Positions 57,089-64,000 of a DNA stretch of 64,000 bases are shown here, piece by piece. The stretch is from positions 1-64,000 of IMG/VR virus record IMGVR_UViG_3300003690_003155; one strand, written 5' to 3'. The first letter of the stretch is position 1, and the number at the start of each line of letters is the position of its first letter. Both the position numbers and the translations under genes were made by a program. Origin of the DNA: a virus. The notes below the pieces were generated by a model. The model was not told the origin of the DNA, searched no databases, and saw only the letters and a list, made by a program, of their open reading frames with translations.

Positions 57089-58058
57089 TATACCACATTA
57101 TAGTATGCTTTAAATCATTTTCAAATGTGTTTTCAGTTACAGAAAATTCTAATTGGGATCCTGATTTAATCATCATTGATCGATACATTGAGTCTCTTAA
57201 GCTATATCTAATATCATGACCTTTTCTATCCTCAACAAAACTAATAAAACTTGTTGATGTGTTTAATATTTTTAGTACAAGATATACAACATCAATATTA
57301 GGTATTTCTGAATGGTATTCTGAGTCAGGAGCAAGATTATATATTTGTCCTGCGGTGCCGCGTGTTAATACGTTATAGAGTTTTTCGCAATGATCTTTGA
57401 CGTACATCCATTGACGGACATTAACACCCTTCCCATATACTGGAATTGGTTCATTATTATTAACTTTTTGTATAACAACCGGTATAAACTTTTCAGTGTA
57501 TTGTCTTGGACCAAAGTTATTTGTACATCTTGTTATAACAATATCTTTTTTGTATGTTTTATGAAATGATAGGGCTAATAAATCTGCGCCAGCTTTTGTT
57601 GCTGAATATATTGACGATGGTTCTAATAAACTATATTCTTCGCTTGGTTCAGAATTAAGTTGTAAACTGCCGTATACTTCATCTGTACCTACTTGAAGAA
57701 ATCTTGTATTGTCGGGTAATTGTTTTAATAATTCATATACACCTACATAATTACTATCTATAAAGACATCACCAGCTTCGATACTATTATCTACATGAGA
57801 CTCTGCAGCGAAATTTACAATATAATCATATTCTTTATCTAATTTAAAATCCGAGATACTTACATATATTATATCTAATTTATTACTAGACTTTTTATAC
57901 ATGTCCCATAGATAGTCTTCTGTTTTTTCAGATACACAATATGCATAACTATCTATTATTGTTATTTTGCAATTTTTACATTTTTTATACAGTAATTCGA
58001 CGAAGTGACTTCCAATAAATCCTAAGCCGCCTGTTACTAAAATATTTTTATCTTTCAT
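57060..58058 (-). CDS. rmlB: dTDP-glucose 4,6-dehydratase
   Basis: 332 residues. NAD-binding TGGLGFIGS (9-17), NFAAESHVDNS (82-92), catalytic T125-D126-E127 and Y151-x3-K155, RCTNNFGPRQ. Converts dTDP-glucose to dTDP-4-keto-6-deoxyglucose. Embedded between replication genes and overlapping both neighbours, so it is transcribed with them. Confidence 0.9.
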   Translation of the reverse strand: MKDKNILVTGGLGFIGSHFVELLYKKCKNCKITIIDSYAYCVSEKTEDYLWDMYKKSSNKLDIIYVSISDFKLDKEYDYIVNFAAESHVDNSIEAGDVFIDSNYVGVYELLKQLPDNTRFLQVGTDEVYGSLQLNSEPSEEYSLLEPSSIYSATKAGADLLALSFHKTYKKDIVITRCTNNFGPRQYTEKFIPVVIQKVNNNEPIPVYGKGVNVRQWMYVKDHCEKLYNVLTRGTAGQIYNLAPDSEYHSEIPNIDVVYLVLKILNTSTSFISFVEDRKGHDIRYSLRDSMYRSMMIKSGSQLEFSVTENTFENDLKHTIMWYIENANWWNK

Positions 58059-58726
58059 GTTTTTAATGTGTTAAGTACTTTATCAATATTTTCTTTTGTT
58101 CTATGATCCCACCAATAATGATGAGCAAAACTATCGCGAATATTTGATTCTGAAGAGTGTACATTAGATACTACTCCTTCATTTAATTCCCCGTCAATAT
58201 TTTGTCTTATATGTGGATATTCAAAATATAAATGTTTTATCATTTCTTGATCATCAGCATTTGTTTGAGACCGGGGAAGTTCAGATATTGTTGTTGGTTT
58301 TAGAAAAGTGCATGTGTTAAAAAATACTCTACTAAATATTGTATTTTTTATAATCATAAACCCAGTACATAGTCCGTGAGTATCTGATGATATAGTTATA
58401 TCTTTATGTATTAAGTTTTTAGATTCATCGAATATATTATAAGTAGGGTCTTTGATAAGAATATCAATATCGGAATATATAATATAATCGTACTGGGGAC
58501 CGAGTTTTTGGCCGTGATCATATTGTAGTTGGTTTGTGATAAGACTTAGTTTTCGAAGACGGCATATACTTTTATCTATATCATCGATTAAAATATGTTT
58601 ATATTCGTAGTTATTAGCTATAGCATACTTTTTAAAATACGGCTCAGTACATTCATATAAATCATTATATATTGATTCTTTTGGTGAATTATGATAGGTA
58701 AGAAGTAAAATACTTTTATCTTTCAT
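58055..58726 (-). CDS. Glycosyltransferase with DxD motif
   Basis: 223 residues. YDYIIYSDIDILI holds D86-x-D88; YEYKHILIDD upstream and SSDTHGLCTGFMIIKNTIFSRVFF downstream match GT-A fold enzymes of the GT34/GT32-like type. It overlaps the rmlB- and rmlD-like genes by 4-11 nt, so it probably uses the deoxysugar they make. Acceptor unknown. Confidence 0.65.
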   Translation of the reverse strand: MKDKSILLLTYHNSPKESIYNDLYECTEPYFKKYAIANNYEYKHILIDDIDKSICRLRKLSLITNQLQYDHGQKLGPQYDYIIYSDIDILIKDPTYNIFDESKNLIHKDITISSDTHGLCTGFMIIKNTIFSRVFFNTCTFLKPTTISELPRSQTNADDQEMIKHLYFEYPHIRQNIDGELNEGVVSNVHSSESNIRDSFAHHYWWDHRTKENIDKVLNTLKT

Positions 58727-59639
58727 CTGCTAGCTCTTTCGTGAGGTAGGTTTCCTTTTCACTCAATATTCTCATTAACGCATCTCGCTCCTGTGGCATA
58801 TCTAATCCGTATACTTTTAATTTATCTGTTGATAGAATACAATTAGATCTGTTAGATCTGTTAGCAACAATATGTTGTTTTAATTCATCGTAATTAATAA
58901 ATTTCCAATTTGGATTCCATAGTCCATGTTTATCTAAGATTTCACAAACTTGTTTTGTTGAAAGAGGTGCAGGATTAACACAGTTATATACACCTCCTGG
59001 CAGGTCATGAATATTAATAATTTTATTAATTACAAGAAGTAGATCCTCAATAACAGTTTTAGAGTTTACTTCATCAAGAATATTATTATATTTTAAAATT
59101 TTACTTAAGTAATTTTTTTGTGAATTAAAGTCATTGCAAACTGGCATTCTTATTCTCAATGTATAAACATTATCAAAGTTGTGTAAGCATAATTCTGCTG
59201 CATGCTTTGTTTTACTATACCAACTACTATCAGGATTAGTTAGTCCGAAATTTGGTTCATCTTCTTCTGTGTAATGTTTTTCTCCATCGTATATACATCC
59301 AGAGCTTACATTAATAATTTTTATATTATGTTGCGCGCAAAATTGAGCTAAAATAATAGGAAACGTTACATTTAAATCCCAGCAAATCTGTTTATTTTCC
59401 TCACAGGCATCTACATTTGGACTTCCAGTATATCCGACACAATTAATTATCCATTTAGCGTCACATCCTCGAATTTCATTTAATATATTATTAAATAACG
59501 TTTCTTTTAATTTTCCGGGAGTCGTATACGGGTAATGACATAAATGAACTACGTCATGTATATCTCCTGAGGTATCCAAAAAGTATTTGTATGCCTTTTT
59601 GCCTATATAACCGTTCCCTAAAACAATTATCTTATTCAT
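58716..59639 (-). CDS. SDR reductase, RmlD-like (dTDP-4-dehydrorhamnose reductase)
   Basis: 307 residues. GNGYIGKK near the N terminus is the NAD(P) loop; NVSSGCIYDG holds the catalytic Ser, and Y141SKTK145 the Tyr/Lys pair; TLRIRMPVCND follows as in RmlD. Likely reduces a 4-keto deoxysugar. No RmlC-type epimerase is visible nearby; the cupin at 7140 is the only candidate. Confidence 0.75.
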   Translation of the reverse strand: MNKIIVLGNGYIGKKAYKYFLDTSGDIHDVVHLCHYPYTTPGKLKETLFNNILNEIRGCDAKWIINCVGYTGSPNVDACEENKQICWDLNVTFPIILAQFCAQHNIKIINVSSGCIYDGEKHYTEEDEPNFGLTNPDSSWYSKTKHAAELCLHNFDNVYTLRIRMPVCNDFNSQKNYLSKILKYNNILDEVNSKTVIEDLLLVINKIINIHDLPGGVYNCVNPAPLSTKQVCEILDKHGLWNPNWKFINYDELKQHIVANRSNRSNCILSTDKLKVYGLDMPQERDALMRILSEKETYLTKELADER

Positions 59640-59946
59640 TTCTAGTATTTGTTTGCTCTTGTATTTCTTTAAAAAAATCTAAACTAGACACTCTTCTTAG
59701 TAAAGTTTCTATAGCATCATAATCTTGAGGTGTTTTACCTGAAATAAGTAATACACTATCTCCTCTAATATCATATCCTACTAATATAAATGATTTTAAA
59801 TGTTCAATTAAATAATCATTAATAAATGACATGTCTTGTTCATTAATGTCATTTGATTCAATTGCATTAATATTTGATTTTAATAAATTATCGAAATTTT
59901 TACGTTTAGGTGTTGTTTTCTTCATTAGATGTAATTTGTTTTTCAA
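59632..59946 (-). CDS. Small hypothetical protein
   Basis: 104 residues from ATG 59946; an in-frame ATG about 21 nt downstream (MKKTTPKRKNF) reduces overlap with the upstream gene and may be the true start. Basic N terminus then alpha/beta (SFILVGYDIRGDSVLLISGKTPQDYDAIETLLRRV). No family recognised. Confidence 0.55.
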   Translation of the reverse strand: MKNKLHLMKKTTPKRKNFDNLLKSNINAIESNDINEQDMSFINDYLIEHLKSFILVGYDIRGDSVLLISGKTPQDYDAIETLLRRVSSLDFFKEIQEQTNTRNE

Positions 59947-60214
59947 TTAATTTAGTTATAATTACCTCCATGCTATCTGTTTTTAATTGAAAGTTCTTAA
60001 AATGATTTCCGTCGTGCAATTCAAATTTAAAATCACCACTCCAATCATAATTAACATAACAAGTTATATATAGAGCTGCCGTTTTAGGGTTAACCATTAG
60101 TGTCCACCTACGTGAATCCTGGTGCGAATAATCAGAAAAAATTCTGTTGACAGTATATCCATTGTCTCTTAAGCGCTTAATAAAATAACCACATGTAGTA
60201 ACTTTATTTTTCAT
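59906..60214 (-). CDS. Small hypothetical protein
   Basis: 102 residues directly after the clamp gene (1-nt overlap). CGYFIKRLRDNGYTVNRIF then beta strands. In T4 a small regulatory protein, RegA, lies near the clamp and loader genes; length and pattern here do not allow that assignment. Function unknown. Confidence 0.55.
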   Translation of the reverse strand: MKNKVTTCGYFIKRLRDNGYTVNRIFSDYSHQDSRRWTLMVNPKTAALYITCYVNYDWSGDFKFELHDGNHFKNFQLKTDSMEVIITKLIEKQITSNEENNT

Positions 60215-60945
60215 TAATTTTTATAACTAGTACTAATGAATGTAAGTTTACTATTTTCAAGCTCCAGTTTCATCATAAGCATTTTATATTCATGATTTAT
60301 ATGTATAATAGCTTCAGTAAAACTCAATGTAGATATAAGTCTAAATAATTCTATATCTAAAATTAATTCATAATCCAAGTCGTCTCCGCTATATTTATCT
60401 GCTAATAAGGTTGTATAACTATCTACGTTTTGTAGTTTTTTATCTGATAGCTCGGCATATACATTTGTATTTTCAGTTTTAATATATACCTTACTTGATT
60501 CAGTTACAAAAGGCAGTGCTTTTAATATTGAATTATTTTTTTCTCTTGTTAATTTAAAATTAGTACCGAATGTGATATTGTCTATTTTATTAAAATCAAA
60601 TGCACTGGTATTAGTTAGACTATCATCAAATAAATGATATGTAAATCTGTTAATATTACTATTATATTTTATGCAATTTTCTTTTATTTCAAGACGTATA
60701 TCATCTTCATCTAAGCAGGATAGGATTTTAGTTAATTTTATTGTATCTGGTAGACATATTGTACCCTCTTCAGGGTGATCATCCCACCTGACTTTATATT
60801 CTGCTTTAAGAAAAATATTAGAATTATTATGTACTATAGTAGATATAGTATCACGTATATCTAATGTCGCAGATGAGTTTAATCTCGATATTGGATTAAG
60901 AAAATTTTGAATAAAATTATCTTTATTCTTTATTGGTAGAATCAT
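60214..60945 (-). CDS. 45: Sliding clamp gp45
   Basis: 243 residues (T4: 228). Start MILPIKNKDNFIQNFLNPISRLNSSATLDI, a central ICLPDTIKLTKILSCLDEDDIRLEI, and the C-terminal repeat ending KLELENSKLTFISTSYKN follow the two-domain clamp. Processivity factor for the polymerase and, in T4, a mobile activator of late transcription with gp33/gp55, which fits the many late promoters. Confidence 0.75.
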   Translation of the reverse strand: MILPIKNKDNFIQNFLNPISRLNSSATLDIRDTISTIVHNNSNIFLKAEYKVRWDDHPEEGTICLPDTIKLTKILSCLDEDDIRLEIKENCIKYNSNINRFTYHLFDDSLTNTSAFDFNKIDNITFGTNFKLTREKNNSILKALPFVTESSKVYIKTENTNVYAELSDKKLQNVDSYTTLLADKYSGDDLDYELILDIELFRLISTLSFTEAIIHINHEYKMLMMKLELENSKLTFISTSYKN

Positions 60946-61300
60946 TGTTTAATTTGATCCGGATATTAATTTCTTTTGCGTTTCTCGCAACTTGTCTTTC
61001 AATTAAGTTTACAAATTTAGTGATTTGCTTTTCAACAGAAGATACCCGCTCTATTAAGGTATTTAATAGAGCAGGATCTGTGTTAATTTGAGGCTGTGGT
61101 ACAGCTCGTACGACGTTGGTCTGTGGCGGTGGCGCAGCTTGTAGTCGCGGGTCAGGTTGTGGTCTTTCCTGTCCATAAATATCCTTAGATAAAGGTATAT
61201 CTTGCATAGTAGCGCTTTTTTGTACAATACCTTTATTTAGTTTAAAGGCTTGCGAATTTAATCCATGCACAAACGATTTTATCTCATCATCTGGGTTCAT
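60923..61300 (-). CDS. Hypothetical coiled-coil protein
   Basis: 125 residues between gp32 and gp45. Pro/Gln-rich centre (PQPDPRLQAAPPPQTN), then a heptad-type helix (LLNTLIERVSSVEKQITKFVNLIERQVARNAKEI), which predicts oligomers. Overlaps the clamp start by 23 nt. Function unknown. Confidence 0.6.
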   Translation of the reverse strand: MNPDDEIKSFVHGLNSQAFKLNKGIVQKSATMQDIPLSKDIYGQERPQPDPRLQAAPPPQTNVVRAVPQPQINTDPALLNTLIERVSSVEKQITKFVNLIERQVARNAKEINIRIKLNNDSTNKE

Positions 61301-61303
61301 TTA

Positions 61304-62161
61304 TTAGTCCAAACTATCAAGTAATTCCTTTACTTTATTATCATCAACCACGGTTTCGGAATCTTTTTTATCTGATGTGTCCAAATCATCAAAATTTAAA
61401 TCATCTTCTTCCTCATCGGAGGAAGCAGTTGTTGATTCTTTTGTCATATCTCCTGTTACAGATTCTTCAGTCTGACCATGAAAATGTTCATTGAGCATTG
61501 TTTGCAATTCATCGTAACTTTTGACAGGAAATACATTTTCAAGATCAATTGTATTGTCGTAAATATCTTTAATATTATCAGTTTCCACGCCTGTGATTTT
61601 CGAAGGAGTTTGAAACCGAGAGCTAACATATGTTGGATATCCGCCCTGTTCTTCTACTTTGACTCTAAAATTACATCCATCTTTCGAAAGATCAAAAATA
61701 CGTTCACCAAATTCATCAGCGTCATCTCCCTCCATTGCCTCCATTACAATTTTATGTAATTGACGACCAAATCGAAGAATTTTTACCTTACCTTCATTTT
61801 CAGGATTATCAGGATCCTTTACTACATAAACGTTAACGAGCCAATTTTCCTTACGGTTTAAAGCTTTTGACTTTTCTTTTTCTTCTTCAGAACCAGTACG
61901 AGAGAGTCTATACCGAGCCTCTGCAATAGGATCTCTTTCTCCCCATGTCTGTGGACTAATCGCACTTTGATATTGCCCGGTCATTTCACTAACCCATCCA
62001 TGTGAGTAATAATGAAAAAACGTCTTACTAGGGTCTTTTACAAAAGGCACTAAACGTAGTGTATATGTATTACCCGGTTTTAGCCGCATAATATTACTTG
62101 TATTCTGTTGTGCGGTTTGCGCCATCGCACCCTTAATTGATTCAAACATATTCGTTGTCAT
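61304..62161 (-). CDS. 32: Single-stranded DNA-binding protein gp32, zinc ligands missing
   Basis: 285 residues (T4: 301). N terminus MTTNMFESIKGAMAQ..., core LRLVPFVKDPSKTFFHYYSHGW, ERDPIAEARYRLSR, NWLVNVYVVKDPDNPENEGKVKILRFGRQLHKIV and an acidic C-terminal tail (SSDEEEDDLNFDDLD...). T4 gp32 coordinates zinc with His and three Cys in this core; here the equivalent segment reads SPQTWGERD and contains no Cys, so it should not bind zinc that way. Confidence 0.9.
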   Translation of the reverse strand: MTTNMFESIKGAMAQTAQQNTSNIMRLKPGNTYTLRLVPFVKDPSKTFFHYYSHGWVSEMTGQYQSAISPQTWGERDPIAEARYRLSRTGSEEEKEKSKALNRKENWLVNVYVVKDPDNPENEGKVKILRFGRQLHKIVMEAMEGDDADEFGERIFDLSKDGCNFRVKVEEQGGYPTYVSSRFQTPSKITGVETDNIKDIYDNTIDLENVFPVKSYDELQTMLNEHFHGQTEESVTGDMTKESTTASSDEEEDDLNFDDLDTSDKKDSETVVDDNKVKELLDSLD

Positions 62162-62799
62162 TTTCTTTTTAATATTTTATTTATAGTTTTAGTTAATTTT
62201 ATTCCCAATGGTTTGAGTTTCTCCGAAAATGTATATCGCGATCTCAAACTACTTAACGTATTATAAAAGCTATCACATACAAATTCAACTATATTTTTTT
62301 CGAGATTAATATTTTTTTCTGATACATCTAGAACCAACAAACAATAATAACTAATATCATCTTTTTTTAGATCTAAAATAAAATCAGGATATATGCCTTT
62401 TTGGATATTTAAATATTCTCTACAATTTGTTAGTTTATGCTCTACACACTTATCATAGATGAATTTAAAGCTGTTTCTTAGTCTAGTAATATTAAATTGA
62501 TCATCAGGCATAGTTAGTTCTATTTCTTTTATATATTTTTTATATATAGAAATAGCTCGAAATGTATTATAAAATTCAAACGGTACGTATTTCTCTGAAT
62601 GTAATTTATAAGGCGCACTAAAAAATAAATTCGGATCTATTTTTTTATTTTTTAATGTTATTGATATTTTTTTAAGTAATACGTATTTTTCATCGTCTAA
62701 ATTGTCGAATTTTTTTCGTGGTGTAAATCCTTTCTTATTTCTCGAAGTCTTAAGATATGTGTTGTATATATCCTGTTCAAACATTGACAATTTGATCAT
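62158..62799 (-). CDS. Helicase-loader-like protein (gp59)
   Basis: 213 basic residues, the length of T4 gp59 (217), all-helical, directly next to gp32 with a 4-nt overlap as in T4. The FDNLDDEKYVLLKKISITLKNKKIDPNLFF and YLNIQKGIYPDFIL segments are plausible, but similarity is weak. Position and size carry the call. Confidence 0.5.
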   Translation of the reverse strand: MIKLSMFEQDIYNTYLKTSRNKKGFTPRKKFDNLDDEKYVLLKKISITLKNKKIDPNLFFSAPYKLHSEKYVPFEFYNTFRAISIYKKYIKEIELTMPDDQFNITRLRNSFKFIYDKCVEHKLTNCREYLNIQKGIYPDFILDLKKDDISYYCLLVLDVSEKNINLEKNIVEFVCDSFYNTLSSLRSRYTFSEKLKPLGIKLTKTINKILKRK

Positions 62800-63074
62800 A
62801 GGTTTATAGAATTTTTCTTGAGGTACTTAGTGATGTATTTACTTTTATATAAATACGGGTCATGTTGTAAGAAAGTTCTTACTAATTGAAAATTACAATC
62901 TAACAATAATAATTCTTTAAATAATTGTCTATATTTTTTTTCTTTTAATACTAATAAAAATACATTTGCGAGATTAATTTTTCTATTTTCGCATATAGAG
63001 ACAAAACTACATAACATTAGAAAAGTATGTACAATATCTTTTTTTTCTAAAATTGTATACGGGGTTTCCATCAT
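62796..63074 (-). CDS. Small helical protein in the position of gp33
   Basis: 92 residues, overlapping the gp59-like gene by 4 nt. In T4, gp33 (112 residues), the late-transcription co-activator that bridges polymerase and clamp, lies directly upstream of 59. Helical and basic with a hydrophobic C-terminal half. Sequence alone does not prove gp33. Confidence 0.4.
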   Translation of the reverse strand: MMETPYTILEKKDIVHTFLMLCSFVSICENRKINLANVFLLVLKEKKYRQLFKELLLLDCNFQLVRTFLQHDPYLYKSKYITKYLKKNSINL

Positions 63075-63967
63075 TTTATATTTAACGGTTCAAACTGTTT
63101 ACTTAAAGTGAGTACATTATCATTTAATATTCCGCCGGCCGCATATTCATGACCTCCTCCATTACATATTTTTTTAGCGAATGTGCTTAGATTGAAATCT
63201 ATATTTCTTTTTCTCCGTAAATATACTCTATTATTTTTTAAATTAATCATCATGCAAACATCACATTTATATTCATCAACTATATATTGCCCTAAATCAT
63301 TGATATATTCATTTGCAAATGTACTGATAAAATTATAATCTTTACCTGATATGGAAAGTTTTGCTTGAAATAGCTTTATATTTTCTCTCATTTTTTTAAA
63401 CTTATAAAAATGATAACTAATTATTTTATTTTGTTCATTAGTAAATCCGAAAAAACCATTTTCAAAGTCATTAATAAAATTGTGTAATTTATCGCCATTC
63501 TTATACCAAAGTAAAAAATTTAACTTATTGCTTTCTGGGTATTTTAATTCATAGCAATCATAATCATCTGCAAAGGTGATTAGCTTTTTTTGTTCATTTG
63601 TTAGATTTATATTCGGATAAGCTTTATTAAGCATTTGATAAAGATGCTTACTACATGAAGTTTGATCTGTATTAATAAATGTCTTTGCATATGAATAATT
63701 ATTTTCATGAGATTTATGATGATCAAAAATTACTACATTTTTCTTATCTATTAAATCTTTAATCTCTGTAGTATCTAAATCAAAGAAATATACTTTTTTA
63801 TAATCTTCGATTTTGTTATAATTCAGCCAACCAAGTATTTTTTCACGTATATTAGAAACCTTTAATGTTACAGCTTTTGGCTTGGTTTGCTTAAACCAGG
63901 TATAAATTAAATAACTACAGCAACCATCAAGATCTAAATCTGTGAAAATTATTTCTTTATTAGACAT
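63071..63967 (-). CDS. DHH-family phosphoesterase
   Basis: 298 residues. FTDLDLDGCCS (motif I), YFFDLDTTE, IFDHHKSHE (the DHH motif), then a C-terminal DHHA1-type CNGGGHEYAAGG. Members degrade short oligoribonucleotides, pAp or cyclic dinucleotides. In a phage replication block it could clear nanoRNA or counter cyclic-nucleotide signalling (inference). Confidence 0.85.
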   Translation of the reverse strand: MSNKEIIFTDLDLDGCCSYLIYTWFKQTKPKAVTLKVSNIREKILGWLNYNKIEDYKKVYFFDLDTTEIKDLIDKKNVVIFDHHKSHENNYSYAKTFINTDQTSCSKHLYQMLNKAYPNINLTNEQKKLITFADDYDCYELKYPESNKLNFLLWYKNGDKLHNFINDFENGFFGFTNEQNKIISYHFYKFKKMRENIKLFQAKLSISGKDYNFISTFANEYINDLGQYIVDEYKCDVCMMINLKNNRVYLRRKRNIDFNLSTFAKKICNGGGHEYAAGGILNDNVLTLSKQFEPLNIK

Positions 63968-63973
63968 TGTATA

Positions 63974-63980
63974 TATTTAC
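63974..63980 (-). promoter_or_regulatory. Late-type promoter motif GTAAATA
   Basis: Minus strand GTAAATA-TATACA-ATG, 6-nt gap, in front of the DHH gene that leads the replication block. Confidence 0.45.
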
Positions 63981-64000
63981 ATTACTCTTCCGAATTGTAC

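Noticed and set aside
57060-58726. MKDK- starts of the rmlB gene and the neighbouring glycosyltransferase as members of the packaging-leader family
   Set aside because: The MKDK is followed at once by the first beta strand of the enzyme fold (NILVTGG, SILLLTY); there is no AQLMMEAL-type helix or cleavage site.
54969-63967. Prophage attachment site or integrase
   Set aside because: No integrase, tRNA-overlapping repeat or host gene is visible anywhere in the window; content is that of a lytic T4-like phage.

Overview
The window is an internal piece of the genome of a large T4-like myovirus, A+T-rich and probably marine (inference from the gene set; the host cannot be named). The T4-type genes visible are tail sheath gp18, tail tube gp19, baseplate gp25, gp6, gp53, gp26 and a tape measure, terminase gp17 (and probably gp16), clamp loader gp44, clamp gp45, ssDNA-binding gp32, a gp59-like loader, primase gp61 and RNase H. 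Most late genes follow a TAAATA late-promoter motif. No capsid, portal, polymerase or helicase gene is visible, so both ends lie inside the phage genome.

Layout. 1-6215 (+): a tandem set of poorly conserved proteins. Several share an almost identical N-terminal leader or internal FKxFF..E motifs resembling T4 capsid-targeting and prohead-protease signals, so they look like packaged head-interior cargo. 6212-7493 (+): glycosyltransferase and cupin. 7500-10550 (+): small early genes behind strong sigma70 promoters, with 11-bp phased repeats and two terminators; it ends in an extraordinary stretch of about 650 nt with only two C on the + strand. 10681-15531 (+): kinase-like protein, GIY-YIG-like protein, an odd tRNA-Cys, FkbM-type methyltransferase, a small basic protein, a DUF932 protein and an HExxH protein. 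15528-31449 (-): tail fibre/adhesin and baseplate genes (L-type lectin, PKD, LamG-like parts; gp6, gp25). 31496-34148: gp44 and dUTPase (-) between two small + genes. 34141-46180 (-): baseplate hub, tape measure, tube and sheath, with gp53 broken by a frameshift. 46262-48064 (+): RmlA, a monothiol-type glutaredoxin and SufT. 48067-50569 (-): tube-like protein and gp17. 50583-54985: mixed structural genes, including one ORF with two strong internal starts. 54969-63967 (-): replication block (primase, RNase H, gp45, gp32, gp59-like, DHH phosphoesterase) with RmlB, a glycosyltransferase and an RmlD-like reductase inserted.

How it fits together. Early genes are read by host-type sigma70 promoters and late genes by a gp55/gp33/gp45-type promoter. 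In both classes the promoter core usually lies only 3-10 nt from the start codon, without a Shine-Dalgarno sequence, so leaderless or near-leaderless mRNAs appear to be the rule. The rml genes, glycosyltransferases, cupin and methyltransferase suggest a sugar-modification pathway, and Grx plus SufT a small iron-sulfur assembly module.
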